Source of the DNA: Steroidobacter denitrificans
Lineage (GTDB): Bacteria > Pseudomonadota > Gammaproteobacteria > Steroidobacterales > Steroidobacteraceae
Length of the DNA stretch: 64,000 nucleotides
Assembly (NCBI RefSeq): GCF_001579945.1
Contig: NZ_CP011971.1
Coordinates: 62,001 to 126,000, forward strand
Direction of reading: 5' to 3'
How positions within the stretch are numbered: position 1 is the first letter of the stretch; every line of letters starts with the position of its first letter. A program made the position numbers and the translations under genes. Under the pieces are notes generated by a model. The model had not been told where the DNA came from. It worked only from the letters and a program-made list of their open reading frames with translations, and ran no database searches. This document shows, piece by piece, positions 45,740 to 56,924 of this stretch.

Positions 45740-46948
45740 ATGGCGAAGGCACTCGAGGGCGTCCGCGTCGTCGACTTGACGGTCTGGTTCCAGGGACCGG
45801 TTTCGGCACAGTATCTGGCTGATTTCGGCGCCGAGGTCATCAAGGTGGAGCGGCCCCAGGGCGGCGATCAAGGCCGCGGCGTACGCAGCATCAAATCGTT
45901 GGAAATCGGCGACTGGAACCAATACTTTCTAGTCACCAACCGTAACAAGAAGAGTATGGCGATCGATCTCAAGAAGCCGGGGGGACAGGAGATCCTGTAC
46001 CGGCTGATCGAGAAATCCGATGTGTTCCTGTCGAATCTCGCACCGAGCATGCTCGATGGCTGGAACCTGTCTTACGAGAAGCTGTCCGCCGTCAATCCCA
46101 GGCTCGTATATGCCACGAATACCGGCTACGGCAGGTTCAGCAAGGTTACGAAGCCCTCCTTCGACATGACGGTGCAGGCGCTGACCGGCATCATGGCGCG
46201 CCTCGGCGAGCCCGAGCAGCCGCCCATCTATCTCGGCATGGGCTCCGGTGATGCCTACGGCGGTATTATGTCGGCATTGGGTATCGTCCTTGCACTGTAC
46301 CATTGCCGGCGCACCGGCAAGGGTCAGAGCATCGATGCGTCGCTTTACGGCGCCCAACTGTACCTGGGCGCCCGGCATCTGCAGGCCTATCTGGCCGGCA
46401 ACAAGGAAAGTGCTCTGCAGCGCTCGCGCCGGCAGGTCGAGAATCCGCTGTGGAATCTGTATCCCACCACCGGCAAGTGGATCTACATCTGCGAACCCAA
46501 TGAGGACCGGCGTTTCGCGGCATTATGCTCGGCGCTGAGCCAGCCCGCAGCGCTTGCCGACGCGCGCTTTACGGATGCGCATCGGCGTCGGGAACATCAC
46601 GAGGCACTGATCGCGGCGATCGAAGCGGAGACGCTCAAGCGCAGCCACGACGATCTTATGGCGGCACTGGATGCAGCCGGCATCATCGCCAGCCCGGTGA
46701 ACAATTTTGCCGACGTGGTGCGCGACGAGCAGGCCTGGCAGAACCGCTATTTCATGAAAACCTATTGCGAGGAAGTGCAACGCGAGGTGGATATCCGCGG
46801 CTTGCCGGTGACGCTGTCGAAGTCGCCGGGAGAGGTGCACTGTCTCGGTCCGCAGCTTGGTCAGGACACCGAACTGCTGATGATGGATCTGCTGAGTTAC
46901 GACTGGGAGCAGATCGAAGCGTTCAAGGCCAAGGGTGCGATTCCCTGA
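45740..46948 (+). CDS. CaiB/BaiF type III CoA-transferase 5 of five
   Basis: 402 residues. RVVDLTVWFQGPVSAQYLADFGAEVIKVERPQGGDQGR at the N-terminus, catalytic Asp171 in GSGDAYGG, 21 residues before RTGKGQ. Twelve bases separate it from the Asp-less member upstream, consistent with a two-subunit product. The next gene is the MenB/BadI-like crotonase, 34 bases downstream. Confidence 0.85.
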   Translation: MAKALEGVRVVDLTVWFQGPVSAQYLADFGAEVIKVERPQGGDQGRGVRSIKSLEIGDWNQYFLVTNRNKKSMAIDLKKPGGQEILYRLIEKSDVFLSNLAPSMLDGWNLSYEKLSAVNPRLVYATNTGYGRFSKVTKPSFDMTVQALTGIMARLGEPEQPPIYLGMGSGDAYGGIMSALGIVLALYHCRRTGKGQSIDASLYGAQLYLGARHLQAYLAGNKESALQRSRRQVENPLWNLYPTTGKWIYICEPNEDRRFAALCSALSQPAALADARFTDAHRRREHHEALIAAIEAETLKRSHDDLMAALDAAGIIASPVNNFADVVRDEQAWQNRYFMKTYCEEVQREVDIRGLPVTLSKSPGEVHCLGPQLGQDTELLMMDLLSYDWEQIEAFKAKGAIP

Positions 46949-46982
46949 ACCGGCCTGTTCAAGAGGGAGCCAGGTGGAAGCA

Positions 46983-47891
46983 ATGAATACAGCAAATTTC
47001 AGCGACTGGGCCGTGGTCAAGGGCGAGGGCCTCGATAACTTCAAGGAAATTGTCTACGAAAAGCGGCATCACCGGACGCTCGGCGGTGGCGTCGCACGCA
47101 TCGCGCTGAACAAGCCCGAGAAGATGAACGCGATGACCGTCGCTACGGTGGATGAAATGTTTCGCGCATTCTATGACGCGAGCCATGATTCATCGATCGG
47201 CGTGATCGTAGTCGCAGGCCGTGGAAAGCATTTCGGCGCCGGCGGCGATGTCAATTGGGAACGCTGGGGTTTGCGGGAGGCCTTCTACAACCGTTACCCG
47301 CCCAACCGCCTGATCAGGATGTCGCGCAAGCCGGTGATCGCGCAGGTGCAGGGATATTGCGTCGGCGGCCACAATCATATGGCTTATTGCTGCGATTTTA
47401 CGATCGCCGCCGACAATGCGGTGTTCGGCCAAGCCGGCCCGCGCGTATCCTCGCCAGCGGACGGTTATTTCGTACCGTATCTGACCAAGGTGGTTGGCGC
47501 GAAGAAGGCCCGTGAACTCTGGATGCTATGCCGCAAGTACAAGGCCGAACAGGCATTGCAGATGGGGCTCGTCAATACCGTTGTTCCACTCGACCAACTG
47601 GAGGCCGAGGTGGAGAAGTGGTGTGAGGAAATGCTGTCGGTCAGCCCAGGTTGTCTGGAGATCCTCAAAGCCGCCTTCGATCAGGAAATGGACGGCTACA
47701 AGGAACCGTGCAGCATCTCGGCCGCAATGTATCCGGACTGGTTCGACATGCCGGAAGGCAAGGAGGGGGGAGCCGCCTTCGTCGAGAAGCGTCCGACCCG
47801 GTTCTGGGATATTCGCAGGCGTGAAACCGAGATGCGTCGGCAGTTGCTGGAGGAGTATGAGGCGCTGCAGGCCGAAGGCAAGGGAACGTGA
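46983..47891 (+). CDS. MenB/BadI-like crotonase, candidate ring-opening hydrolase
   Basis: 302 residues from the ATG at 46983. Crotonase fold; the closest motifs are those of MenB/BadI: CCDFTIAADNAVFGQAGPRV and the later ARELWMLCRKYKAEQALQMGLVNTVVP. In MenB the active site reads GSFDGGWG; here it is SSPADGYF, so the MenB Asp position is Ala159 with Asp160 next to it. BadI hydrolyses a 2-ketocyclohexanecarboxyl-CoA ring, so a ring-cleaving role on an alicyclic steroid fragment is a reasonable hypothesis. It ends the CaiB operon. Confidence 0.75.
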   Translation: MNTANFSDWAVVKGEGLDNFKEIVYEKRHHRTLGGGVARIALNKPEKMNAMTVATVDEMFRAFYDASHDSSIGVIVVAGRGKHFGAGGDVNWERWGLREAFYNRYPPNRLIRMSRKPVIAQVQGYCVGGHNHMAYCCDFTIAADNAVFGQAGPRVSSPADGYFVPYLTKVVGAKKARELWMLCRKYKAEQALQMGLVNTVVPLDQLEAEVEKWCEEMLSVSPGCLEILKAAFDQEMDGYKEPCSISAAMYPDWFDMPEGKEGGAAFVEKRPTRFWDIRRRETEMRRQLLEEYEALQAEGKGT

Positions 47892-48034
47892 GTACGCATA
47901 TTTTGCAGGACACTATCTGTCGTGCCGGCATCAGGCCGTTTTCAAGCCTCCACTGTGAGAGATTGCGTTTCGCGGTGTCGCACGATCGCGCGCGACGCTG
48001 TGGATGATGCTGATGACGATCGCCGGTTAAAACA

Positions 48035-48784
48035 TTGAAGCCGAATCCGAATTACGGCAATGGAATCTTTCGCAGGCGCGTGCGATTCGATGTTTCGTCA
48101 CGTCAGGTACACGTCGATCTCGAGGATACCAACCACGCGTTTCGTCTAGTGCTGAGTCATGATGGCGAACATATCACGGCAATCGAACCGGAATTCGTCC
48201 GCCATCCGTTCAACACCTGCCCCGAATCAAAGAAATATCTGGTGGGACTTCTCATCGGCCAGCCGCTTCAGCAGGTGCCCGATATTCGCCGTGCACTCGA
48301 GACGCGCTCGAGTTGCACGCATGTCACGGACATGACGGCGCTGGCGCTGAGCCATGTTGGCGAGCCGGGGCTCGAGCGCCTTTATGATATCGAGGTCGAT
48401 GATGAACGTGATGGGCGTGCGCGGGCACGAATCACCTGTGATGGACTGGCCATGCACGATTGGATCGTTGCGGCGCACGCTGTGGTTGAGCCTCGTGTTT
48501 TTGCCGGTCAGCCGATGATGCGAGGCTTTCATGCCTGGGCGCGCGAGGCCTTCTCCGGCCTGCAGCGGGAGGCGGCATTCATGCTGCAGCGCGGCTACTT
48601 CGTCGCGCAGGCGCGCCGCTATGACAGTTCGCCGGAACGGGAGCATCCGGCGATTCGCGATGGCATGCCCGACGGTGTTTGCTATTCGTACAGTGCGCCT
48701 GTCGTGCAGCGGGCCGAGCGTATCGAGGGCAGCAGGCGCGACTTCACCGACAATCCCGAGGCGCTGCTGCGGTTCGAGCGCTAG
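48035..48784 (+). CDS. DUF2889-domain protein
   Basis: 249 residues if the TTG at 48035 is the start; no better in-frame ATG was found. The core has VHVDLEDTNHAFRLVLSHDGEHITAIEPEFVRHPFNTCP (pattern of DUF2889, a family of unknown function) and the CTHVTDMTALALSH segment. Such genes often occur near CoA-transferase or steroid-catabolism genes. The C-terminal 100 residues (WAREAFSGLQREAAFMLQRGYF) are less conserved. No catalytic residues can be named. Confidence 0.65.
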   Translation: MKPNPNYGNGIFRRRVRFDVSSRQVHVDLEDTNHAFRLVLSHDGEHITAIEPEFVRHPFNTCPESKKYLVGLLIGQPLQQVPDIRRALETRSSCTHVTDMTALALSHVGEPGLERLYDIEVDDERDGRARARITCDGLAMHDWIVAAHAVVEPRVFAGQPMMRGFHAWAREAFSGLQREAAFMLQRGYFVAQARRYDSSPEREHPAIRDGMPDGVCYSYSAPVVQRAERIEGSRRDFTDNPEALLRFER

Positions 48785-48791
48785 AATTGGC

Positions 48792-48840
48792 GTATTGCAG
48801 CGGTAGTGCAATACCGCGGGGCCACGAGGCAGATCGTGGC
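48792..48840. terminator. Two stem-loops in a convergent gap
   Basis: GTATTGCA (48792-48799), loop of 7, TGCAATAC (48807-48814), then GCCACGA (48821-48827), loop GGCAGA, TCGTGGC (48834-48840). Both are perfect and lie between the convergent DUF2889 and CaiB genes, so they may terminate transcription in both directions. T tracts are absent. Confidence 0.45.
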
Positions 48841-48900
48841 TGCTTCGCTACTCGCCTCGCCGCGCAGGCGTTCGAGGAAAGACTTGGCCGCCGCCTGTTG

Positions 48901-50130
48901 TCAGCCGAGCGCGCCGGTGGCTTTGGCGGTCGCACAGCGCTGCTCGTCGTAGCCGAGTACGTCGCGCAATATCTGTGCGGTGTGTTCGCCGGCAGTCGGC
49001 GCGATAGCAGGCGCCGGCAGTTCCTCGCCGATGAAGTGTACGGGAAACTCGAGCATATCCGCGCCATGCGCCGTGTGCGGCAGAAGCTTGAATCGCGCCT
49101 TGAACTGCGGATCGTCGACGATGTTCTGTGGCGTATTCACCGGCGCGATCGGAGTATTCGCTTCAGCGCTGAACTGTAGCCACTGTTGGCTGGTCTTGGT
49201 CTTGAAGAGGGTACGCAACTCGGCCTGCAGTTCGCGGTTGCCGCGCGCATGATCGGCATATTTTGAGCCGGGCCATTTCTCGAAAAGATCCATACGGCCG
49301 ACGCCCGTGCAGAAATTCTTCCAGAACGCCTGTTCGGAGGCCATGAACAGTATGTGGCCGTCGGCGGACTCATAGATTTGATAGCGTACACCCTCGCGCA
49401 TACCGGCAGTGGCGACCGGACGTCGCGCGTAACCGTCGGCCTTGTTGCCGGTCACGATATCCTCGGGACGTGCATAAGCCATGTAGCTTTCGCTGCGATA
49501 CCAGTCAAAGGCTGCAGCGGCGTCGCTCTGAGCTAGCTCCATGAAGCAGCCTTGGCCTGTGGCACGAGCACGCAGCACGCTGGCCAGTACGGCGAGGCCG
49601 CCGTATAACGGGGCCGCATTGATACCGATGCCGATATGCTCCGGGATATAGCAGAAACCTTCCTCATCGTAGGCGGGCGTGCAGGCTCCCGACCAGGTGT
49701 CATACGCGATACCGTGGGATGGCATGTCCTTGTACGGACCCGTCATACCGTAGCCGGAGACGGTGCAGAATACGATCTTGGGATTGATCTGCCGCAGATC
49801 CTCATAGCCGAGGCCATACTTTGCCAACGCGCCGGGTTTGGACGCCTCGATGACCACCTCGGCGCCCTTGACCAGTTCCCGATAGATTTCGCGGGCCGCC
49901 TCGACCTTGAGGTTGAGGGTGATGCTCTTCTTGCCACGGTTGAGGTGGTAATGCATCAGTGAGGTACCCTGGATGATCGGCCAGGTCATCTCGCGGATAT
50001 AGTCGCCCGCCGGAGTTTCAACCTTGATGACCTCGGCACCGAGATCGACGAGAGCGGTCGTGATGGCGGCCGGACCGAGGATGGAGCTCTCGATGACGCG
50101 GAGCCCTGCAAGGGGAGCGGTTTGGGTCAT
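48901..50130 (-). CDS. CaiB/BaiF-family protein without the usual catalytic Asp
   Basis: 409 residues from the ATG at 50130. N-terminal GLRVIESSILGPAAITTALVDLGAEVIKVETPAGD is intact. At the catalytic Asp position the sequence reads GIGINAAPLYGG (residues about 167-178), so no Asp is present 21-22 residues before ATGQG. It is not in the tandem run and lies on the other strand, near an LLM gene. It could be a binding or regulatory partner, or use another residue. Confidence 0.8.
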   Translation of the reverse strand: MTQTAPLAGLRVIESSILGPAAITTALVDLGAEVIKVETPAGDYIREMTWPIIQGTSLMHYHLNRGKKSITLNLKVEAAREIYRELVKGAEVVIEASKPGALAKYGLGYEDLRQINPKIVFCTVSGYGMTGPYKDMPSHGIAYDTWSGACTPAYDEEGFCYIPEHIGIGINAAPLYGGLAVLASVLRARATGQGCFMELAQSDAAAAFDWYRSESYMAYARPEDIVTGNKADGYARRPVATAGMREGVRYQIYESADGHILFMASEQAFWKNFCTGVGRMDLFEKWPGSKYADHARGNRELQAELRTLFKTKTSQQWLQFSAEANTPIAPVNTPQNIVDDPQFKARFKLLPHTAHGADMLEFPVHFIGEELPAPAIAPTAGEHTAQILRDVLGYDEQRCATAKATGALG

Positions 50131-50278
50131 GTCGTTCCTTGGCGGTTTTGCCGCCGTACTGATTTTCGATCCAAAGCACCGTGGAGGTCAGCCCGTGGAA
50201 ATCAACGGCGGACTCAGGCGATTCTTAGTATTGACTGGGGTATGGAGGGCTCATACGTCCATAAGGACTAACGCAGCA

Positions 50279-50340
50279 GCGCCAGGCGCATCACCATGAT
50301 CCATGGGAGTGACGAAACGCAAAAATAAGGCGCCTGGCGC
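50279..50340. repeat. Two copies of an 11-bp palindrome
   Basis: GCGCCAGGCGC (50279-50289) and GCGCCTGGCGC (50330-50340) are each palindromic around the central base and together form an inverted pair with a 40-base spacer. They lie in the 270-base gap between the minus-strand CaiB and LLM genes. Confidence 0.4.
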
Positions 50341-50400
50341 GTGATTTCATGGTTACGGAACTGTCTTCGCGGGGTTCGCAGCTGGAGCCGCGGATTTTTG

Positions 50401-51303
50401 TCATCTGCACTTGGCAATCACTTTGTCCGCATAGCGCTGAATCGCTTCCTGCTTCACCTTCAGTGAAGGTTGCTGTTGCATGATGGCACCGACCCCCATC
50501 TCGGCCATGATGCCGGGGACGCTCCAGGGAGTGACCTGAAGATCGGTGACGCCCAGGTCTTCCAGACGCCGAATGTCATCGATCGAATCGGCATCGGGGC
50601 AGTGCAGCATGATGTCGAACGGCTCCTTGTCGCGACCATACTCGCGGCGATAGCCGTTTAATTCGGCGATCACCCCTTCGACATCCGATTTGTTGTGAAT
50701 GACGCTGACCCAGCCGTCACCGAGGCGTGCGGCGCGGCGCATGGCCGGCGCAGTCGTTCCGCCTACATAGATGGGAATCTTCTTTTTCGGTACCGGCGCC
50801 ATGGTCAGGCGGTCGAAATCATAGTATTTGCCGTGAAATTCGTTCATACCGCCGCGCATCAGCAAGCGCAGAATCTGGATGGCCTCGTCCTGGCGCGCGC
50901 CGCGAGTCTTCATGTCCATACTGAGCCATTTGAATTCCTCAGGCATCCACGCCAGACCGACACCCAGACTAATGCGGTCGTCGGCAAGGGCGGCGACCGA
51001 GCACAGACTCTTGCCTTCGAGTAACGGTTGGCGGACGGCCAGCCTGAGCACCGATGGCATGAAGCGGATGCGCTTGGTGACGACGGCCATTGCCGTGATT
51101 GCCACCCATGGATCCAGGACGGGCATGTCCAGCGGCCAGAAGCGGCTCCCATCCGGAGTATATGGATAGGGAACGGAAGTCACCTCGGGGAAGAACGGGG
51201 CATCGGCGACTTGGATGCAATCCCATCCGGCTTCGTCGGCCGAACGTGCGACTTCCTGAAGTTCGCCAGGAGGCACCATGAACATATGGAATCCGAATCT
51301 CAT
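50401..51303 (-). CDS. LLM-class F420-type oxidoreductase
   Basis: 300 residues. TIM-barrel LLM fold with RFGFHMFMVPPGELQE start, DDRISLGVGLAWMPEEFKWLS centre and IYVGGTTAPAMRRAARLGDGWVSVI (about 175-199). It is a paralogue of the protein at 38604. Upstream of the CaiB at 50130 on the same strand, about 270 bases away. Possible cofactor is F420, given fbiC in the window; FMN cannot be excluded. Confidence 0.8.
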   Translation of the reverse strand: MRFGFHMFMVPPGELQEVARSADEAGWDCIQVADAPFFPEVTSVPYPYTPDGSRFWPLDMPVLDPWVAITAMAVVTKRIRFMPSVLRLAVRQPLLEGKSLCSVAALADDRISLGVGLAWMPEEFKWLSMDMKTRGARQDEAIQILRLLMRGGMNEFHGKYYDFDRLTMAPVPKKKIPIYVGGTTAPAMRRAARLGDGWVSVIHNKSDVEGVIAELNGYRREYGRDKEPFDIMLHCPDADSIDDIRRLEDLGVTDLQVTPWSVPGIMAEMGVGAIMQQQPSLKVKQEAIQRYADKVIAKCR

Positions 51304-51816
51304 GACATGTTCTCCCCTTCATGCTTGCTGCTGGGTACTTAATTCATCGACTGCGCTCGGCAGTCCGGTGCGGACTTGAGATCGCGCCGGTCGTCCGCTC
51401 GGCCGCGAGCGCCGGGTGATTATGCATGATCGAGATCTCGCCGGATGCATGCGAGGGTTTCAATAGTCCTTGACGGGCGTATCGCCGGTGAGCGGGTGCG
51501 TTCATACGCACAGTGTGCCCGGGACAGCGTGCCCGGGGTCTTGCACAATACTTCGACGCGCTGAAGATCCACGATGCCGAAGCTCGGATTGAGCGGCGCC
51601 ATGCAAAACCAGACCCAGTGATTTGCCATAATCTCAATATTCGTTGTGGCTGTGCAACATTCTGGCGTCCTATGCCCTGAAGCTGGCGCGATGCTGCCGC
51701 CAGCCTTATGTGCTTATAATTCGTGCCTGCGCCGGACGCGTATCTGCGTCGGGCTGCTCCTGCCGTTCCGCCTGTCTTGGTCCGGCACCATAAACTGATT
51801 ACGCCGAGAGCCAACG
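51304..51816. other. Divergent intergenic region with a promoter-like TATAAT
   Basis: 513 bases. TATAAT at 51715-51720 is a perfect -10 box for the mutase operon; the -35 is poor (TGCTGC near 51692). A GTGCCCGGG-type repeat occurs near 51525-51550. No gene was recognised. Confidence 0.45.
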
Positions 51817-53978
<2,162 letters not shown>

Positions 53979-53982
<4 letters not shown>

Positions 53983-54962
53983 GTCTGTCTCCCGAAACGC
54001 TGGCCCTGGTCGAGGGGCTGCGGCGTGGCGAACGGCGTGCCCTCGCCAAGTCGATTACATTGCTCGAATCGACGCGCCGCGACGATCGTGTGCGCGCCGA
54101 TGCGTTGCTCAATGAACTGTTGCCCTCGACGGGCCGCTCCTGCAGGCTGGGCATCTCCGGTGTTCCCGGAGCCGGCAAGTCGACCTTCATCGAAGCGCTC
54201 GGCCTGTACCTGATAGAGCGGGGTCATCGTGTGGCGGTGCTCGCCGTCGATCCTTCTTCCAGCCGATCGGGTGGATCCGTCCTCGGCGACAAAACGCGCA
54301 TGGAGCGTTTGTCCGTGCAGCCGGCAGCATACATCCGGCCGAGTCCTTCCAGTGGCACGCTTGGCGGCGTGGCGGAAAAGACCCGCGAAGCCATGCTGGC
54401 CTGCGAGGCCGCGGGCTTCGACATCATCATCATAGAAACCGTGGGTGTCGGCCAGAGCGAGATCGCGGTAGCGGGGATGACCGATGTGTTCGTGCTGCTC
54501 CAGTTGCCCAATGCCGGCGACGAATTGCAGGCGATCAAGCGTGGCGTGATGGAAGTCGCCGACATGATCGTCATCAACAAGGCTGACCTCGACGCCGATG
54601 CGGCGACCCGTGCGCGCGCGATGATCACCAGTGCATTGCGCACATTTTCACTGCATGGCCGCGGAGACAGCCAGCCGCCGGTGCTGCAGCTCAGTGCATT
54701 GAAAGGTGAAGGCATCGCGGACTTCTGGACTGCCGCCGGGCAGATCGTTGCCGAACGGCACGCCAGCGGCGCATTCACAGAACGCCGGCGCAGCCAGGCA
54801 CTATCCTGGATGTGGGATAATGTTCATGCTCGTCTTTTGGCGGATTTTCATGCGCATCCTGGAGTCAGGGCGGCGCTACCCAGCGTGCTGCAGGACGTGA
54901 ACGAGGCGAAGGTAGCGCCGTCAGCCGCCGCCCGCGCTCTGCTCGAACTGTTCAAGCACTGA
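53979..54962 (+). CDS. meaB: Methylmalonyl-CoA mutase-associated GTPase MeaB
   Basis: 327 residues from a GTG at 53979, overlapping the mutase stop. Walker A is GVPGAGKST (61-69), then [18 protein letters not shown] and ETVGVGQSE with [13 protein letters not shown] (G4-type motif). MeaB (ArgK family) loads and protects the B12 cofactor of the mutase. The pairing with the mutase confirms the role. Confidence 0.92.
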
Positions 54963-55028
54963 AGCGTAAAGGAACAGCAACGATAATCAGACCGACTCAG
55001 GCCTGAGGCAGGCCGGGTCTGGGCGAAT

Positions 55029-55070
55029 CCGACTACTCCGGTCCCGGAATGCCTGGACCGGAGTAGTCGG
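55029..55070. repeat. Perfect 16-bp stem-loop after meaB
   Basis: CCGACTACTCCGGTCC (55029-55044), 10-base loop, GGACCGGAGTAGTCGG (55055-55070). No T tract follows. It may be an attenuator or mRNA-stability element between meaB and the VOC gene, 33 bases before the latter's ATG. Confidence 0.6.
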
Positions 55071-55103
55071 CCGGAATAGTCAGGTTGAGAAGAAGGAGTT
55101 CGA

Positions 55104-55577
55104 ATGAGTGACACCGGGAAACGACCGTTTCGCATTCTCGGCATCCAGCAGATCGCGATCGGCGGGCCGAGCAAGGCACGTCTGCGTACCCTGTGGGTGG
55201 ACTTGTTCGGCCTCGAGGTCACGGGTACGTTCCGTTCCGAGCGTGAGAACGTCGACGAAGACATCTGTACTCTCGGAACCGGTCCGGGCAGAGTGGAGGT
55301 CGACCTGATGGAACCGCTGGATCCGAATGGTAAACCCGCCGTCCATACGACGCCGCTGAATCATATCGGTCTGTGGGTGGACGATCTGCCGAAGGCGATG
55401 GAATGGCTCGCCGCGCAGGGACTGCGGTTCGCGCCGGGCGGAATTCGTCGCGGAGCGGCGGGCTACGACATCTGCTTCGTGCATCCCAAGGGCAACGATC
55501 AGTTCCCGCTCGGTGGCGAAGGGGTGCTGATCGAACTTGTGCAGGCGCCGCCCGATGTGATCGCAGCATATCGGTAA
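55104..55577 (+). CDS. VOC-family protein, candidate methylmalonyl-CoA epimerase
   Basis: 157 residues with AAGGAG before the ATG. Vicinal-oxygen-chelate fold with [16 protein letters not shown] (His86) and GVLIELVQ (Glu143), two of the expected metal ligands. The first ligand is changed: where the epimerase has His in DHVAY, this protein has Gln16 (IQQIAIG). Next to mutase and MeaB, it is probably the epimerase that inverts methylmalonyl-CoA; the altered ligand leaves some doubt. Confidence 0.65.
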   Translation: MSDTGKRPFRILGIQQIAIGGPSKARLRTLWVDLFGLEVTGTFRSERENVDEDICTLGTGPGRVEVDLMEPLDPNGKPAVHTTPLNHIGLWVDDLPKAMEWLAAQGLRFAPGGIRRGAAGYDICFVHPKGNDQFPLGGEGVLIELVQAPPDVIAAYR

Positions 55578-55744
55578 AGTGTGCCGCAGTATCGGTGTTC
55601 GCCGTAACACTGGGTGGCGCCAGTGCGTTGCCGCCGGTGGACTGCCATGACGAGGCGACCAAGCAGCTCGGCAAGGCTGACTATGCGTGGACTAGGAGCG
55701 GCGATGGAATCCGCGCTGTCCGCCATCGATGAGGAGGTGCACGA

Positions 55745-56917
55745 ATGAGTGGAAGCGACACATTTCGCGCCGAAGTGCGGCAATGGCTGGAGGCCAATTG
55801 CCCGCCTTCGATGCGCATGCCGGTCAAGACCGACCAAGATATGGTGTGGGGTGGTTCCCGTATCACCTTCCATTCTGCGGACCAGCGTCTTTGGTTCGAA
55901 CGCATGCGCGATCGCGGCTGGCTCGTCCCGGGTTGGCCGAAGGCTTACGGTGGCGGCGGCCTCGAGCCGCGCGAACTGCGAATCCTCGAGAAGGAGATGC
56001 GCGCGCTGGGTTGTCGTCAGCCGCAGTATAACCTCGGAATCTGGATGCTCGGCCCGGTGCTGCTCGAATTCGGCACCGAACCACAGAAGTTGGAGCACCT
56101 CGTGCCCATGGCACGCGGCGAGGTACGTTGGTGTCAGGGCTTCTCGGAGCCGAGTGCCGGTTCGGATCTTGCGAGTCTGAGAACCGCTGCGGTGCGTGAT
56201 GGCGAGGATTTCGTCATCACGGGCCAGAAAATCTGGACCAGCCATGGCGATAAGGCCGACTGGATGTACGCCCTGGTGCGAACCGATCCGCAGGCCAAGA
56301 AACAGCAGGGCATCAGTTTCATTCTGCTCGACATGAAGACGCCCGGCATTATCGTGCGCCCCCTCGGGCTGATCAGCGGCAAGTCGGAGTTCTGCGAAGT
56401 ATTCTTCGACGCCGTGCGAGTACCGGCCAGGCACGTCATCGGGGGCGTCAATCAGGGCTGGCGCGTAGCGAAAAAATTGCTCGAACACGAGCGGGCCGCA
56501 ATGTCGACGTTGTCCTCAGGCGCGGCCCCATCGTTTGATATGCTGACCATCGCAAAGTCGTATTTGGATGCGGCAGGTCCGGTATGGCGGGACCGCGTAG
56601 CTGCCGCGCTGATGGACCAGCAAGCCTTCTCGTTGACCATGCGGCGTCTGCAGGAATTGATGCTGGCACGTGAAGACGCATCCGGCGTCAGTTCGATCAT
56701 GAAGCTGGTGCAGACCGAGCAGGAATCCGCCAAGCATGAACTGCTGCAGCAGCTCATGGGGCAGCGCGCCCTGAGCCTGGACAGTGAGGGTTTCACTCCC
56801 GAGGAGCTCGCGGTGTGCCGATTCTGGCTCTATACCAAGTCGTACACCATTGCCGGCGGCTCATCGGAAATCCAACTTAATATTATTGCCCGGCATGTAC
56901 TCGGACTGCCGACGTGA
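55745..56917 (+). CDS. Acyl-CoA dehydrogenase, large-type subunit
   Basis: 390 residues. GFSEPSAGSDLASLRTAAVRD and KIWTSHGDKADWMYALVRTD are standard. The C-terminus reads IAGGSSEIQLNIIARHVLGLP: Gly replaces the medium-chain Glu, as in the other large-type chains of this window. It is followed by a small-type ACAD (a 7-base gap), making a third alpha/beta ACAD pair. Likely substrate is a steroid-derived CoA ester. Confidence 0.83.
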   Translation: MSGSDTFRAEVRQWLEANCPPSMRMPVKTDQDMVWGGSRITFHSADQRLWFERMRDRGWLVPGWPKAYGGGGLEPRELRILEKEMRALGCRQPQYNLGIWMLGPVLLEFGTEPQKLEHLVPMARGEVRWCQGFSEPSAGSDLASLRTAAVRDGEDFVITGQKIWTSHGDKADWMYALVRTDPQAKKQQGISFILLDMKTPGIIVRPLGLISGKSEFCEVFFDAVRVPARHVIGGVNQGWRVAKKLLEHERAAMSTLSSGAAPSFDMLTIAKSYLDAAGPVWRDRVAAALMDQQAFSLTMRRLQELMLAREDASGVSSIMKLVQTEQESAKHELLQQLMGQRALSLDSEGFTPEELAVCRFWLYTKSYTIAGGSSEIQLNIIARHVLGLPT

Positions 56918-56924
56918 GGGCGCG

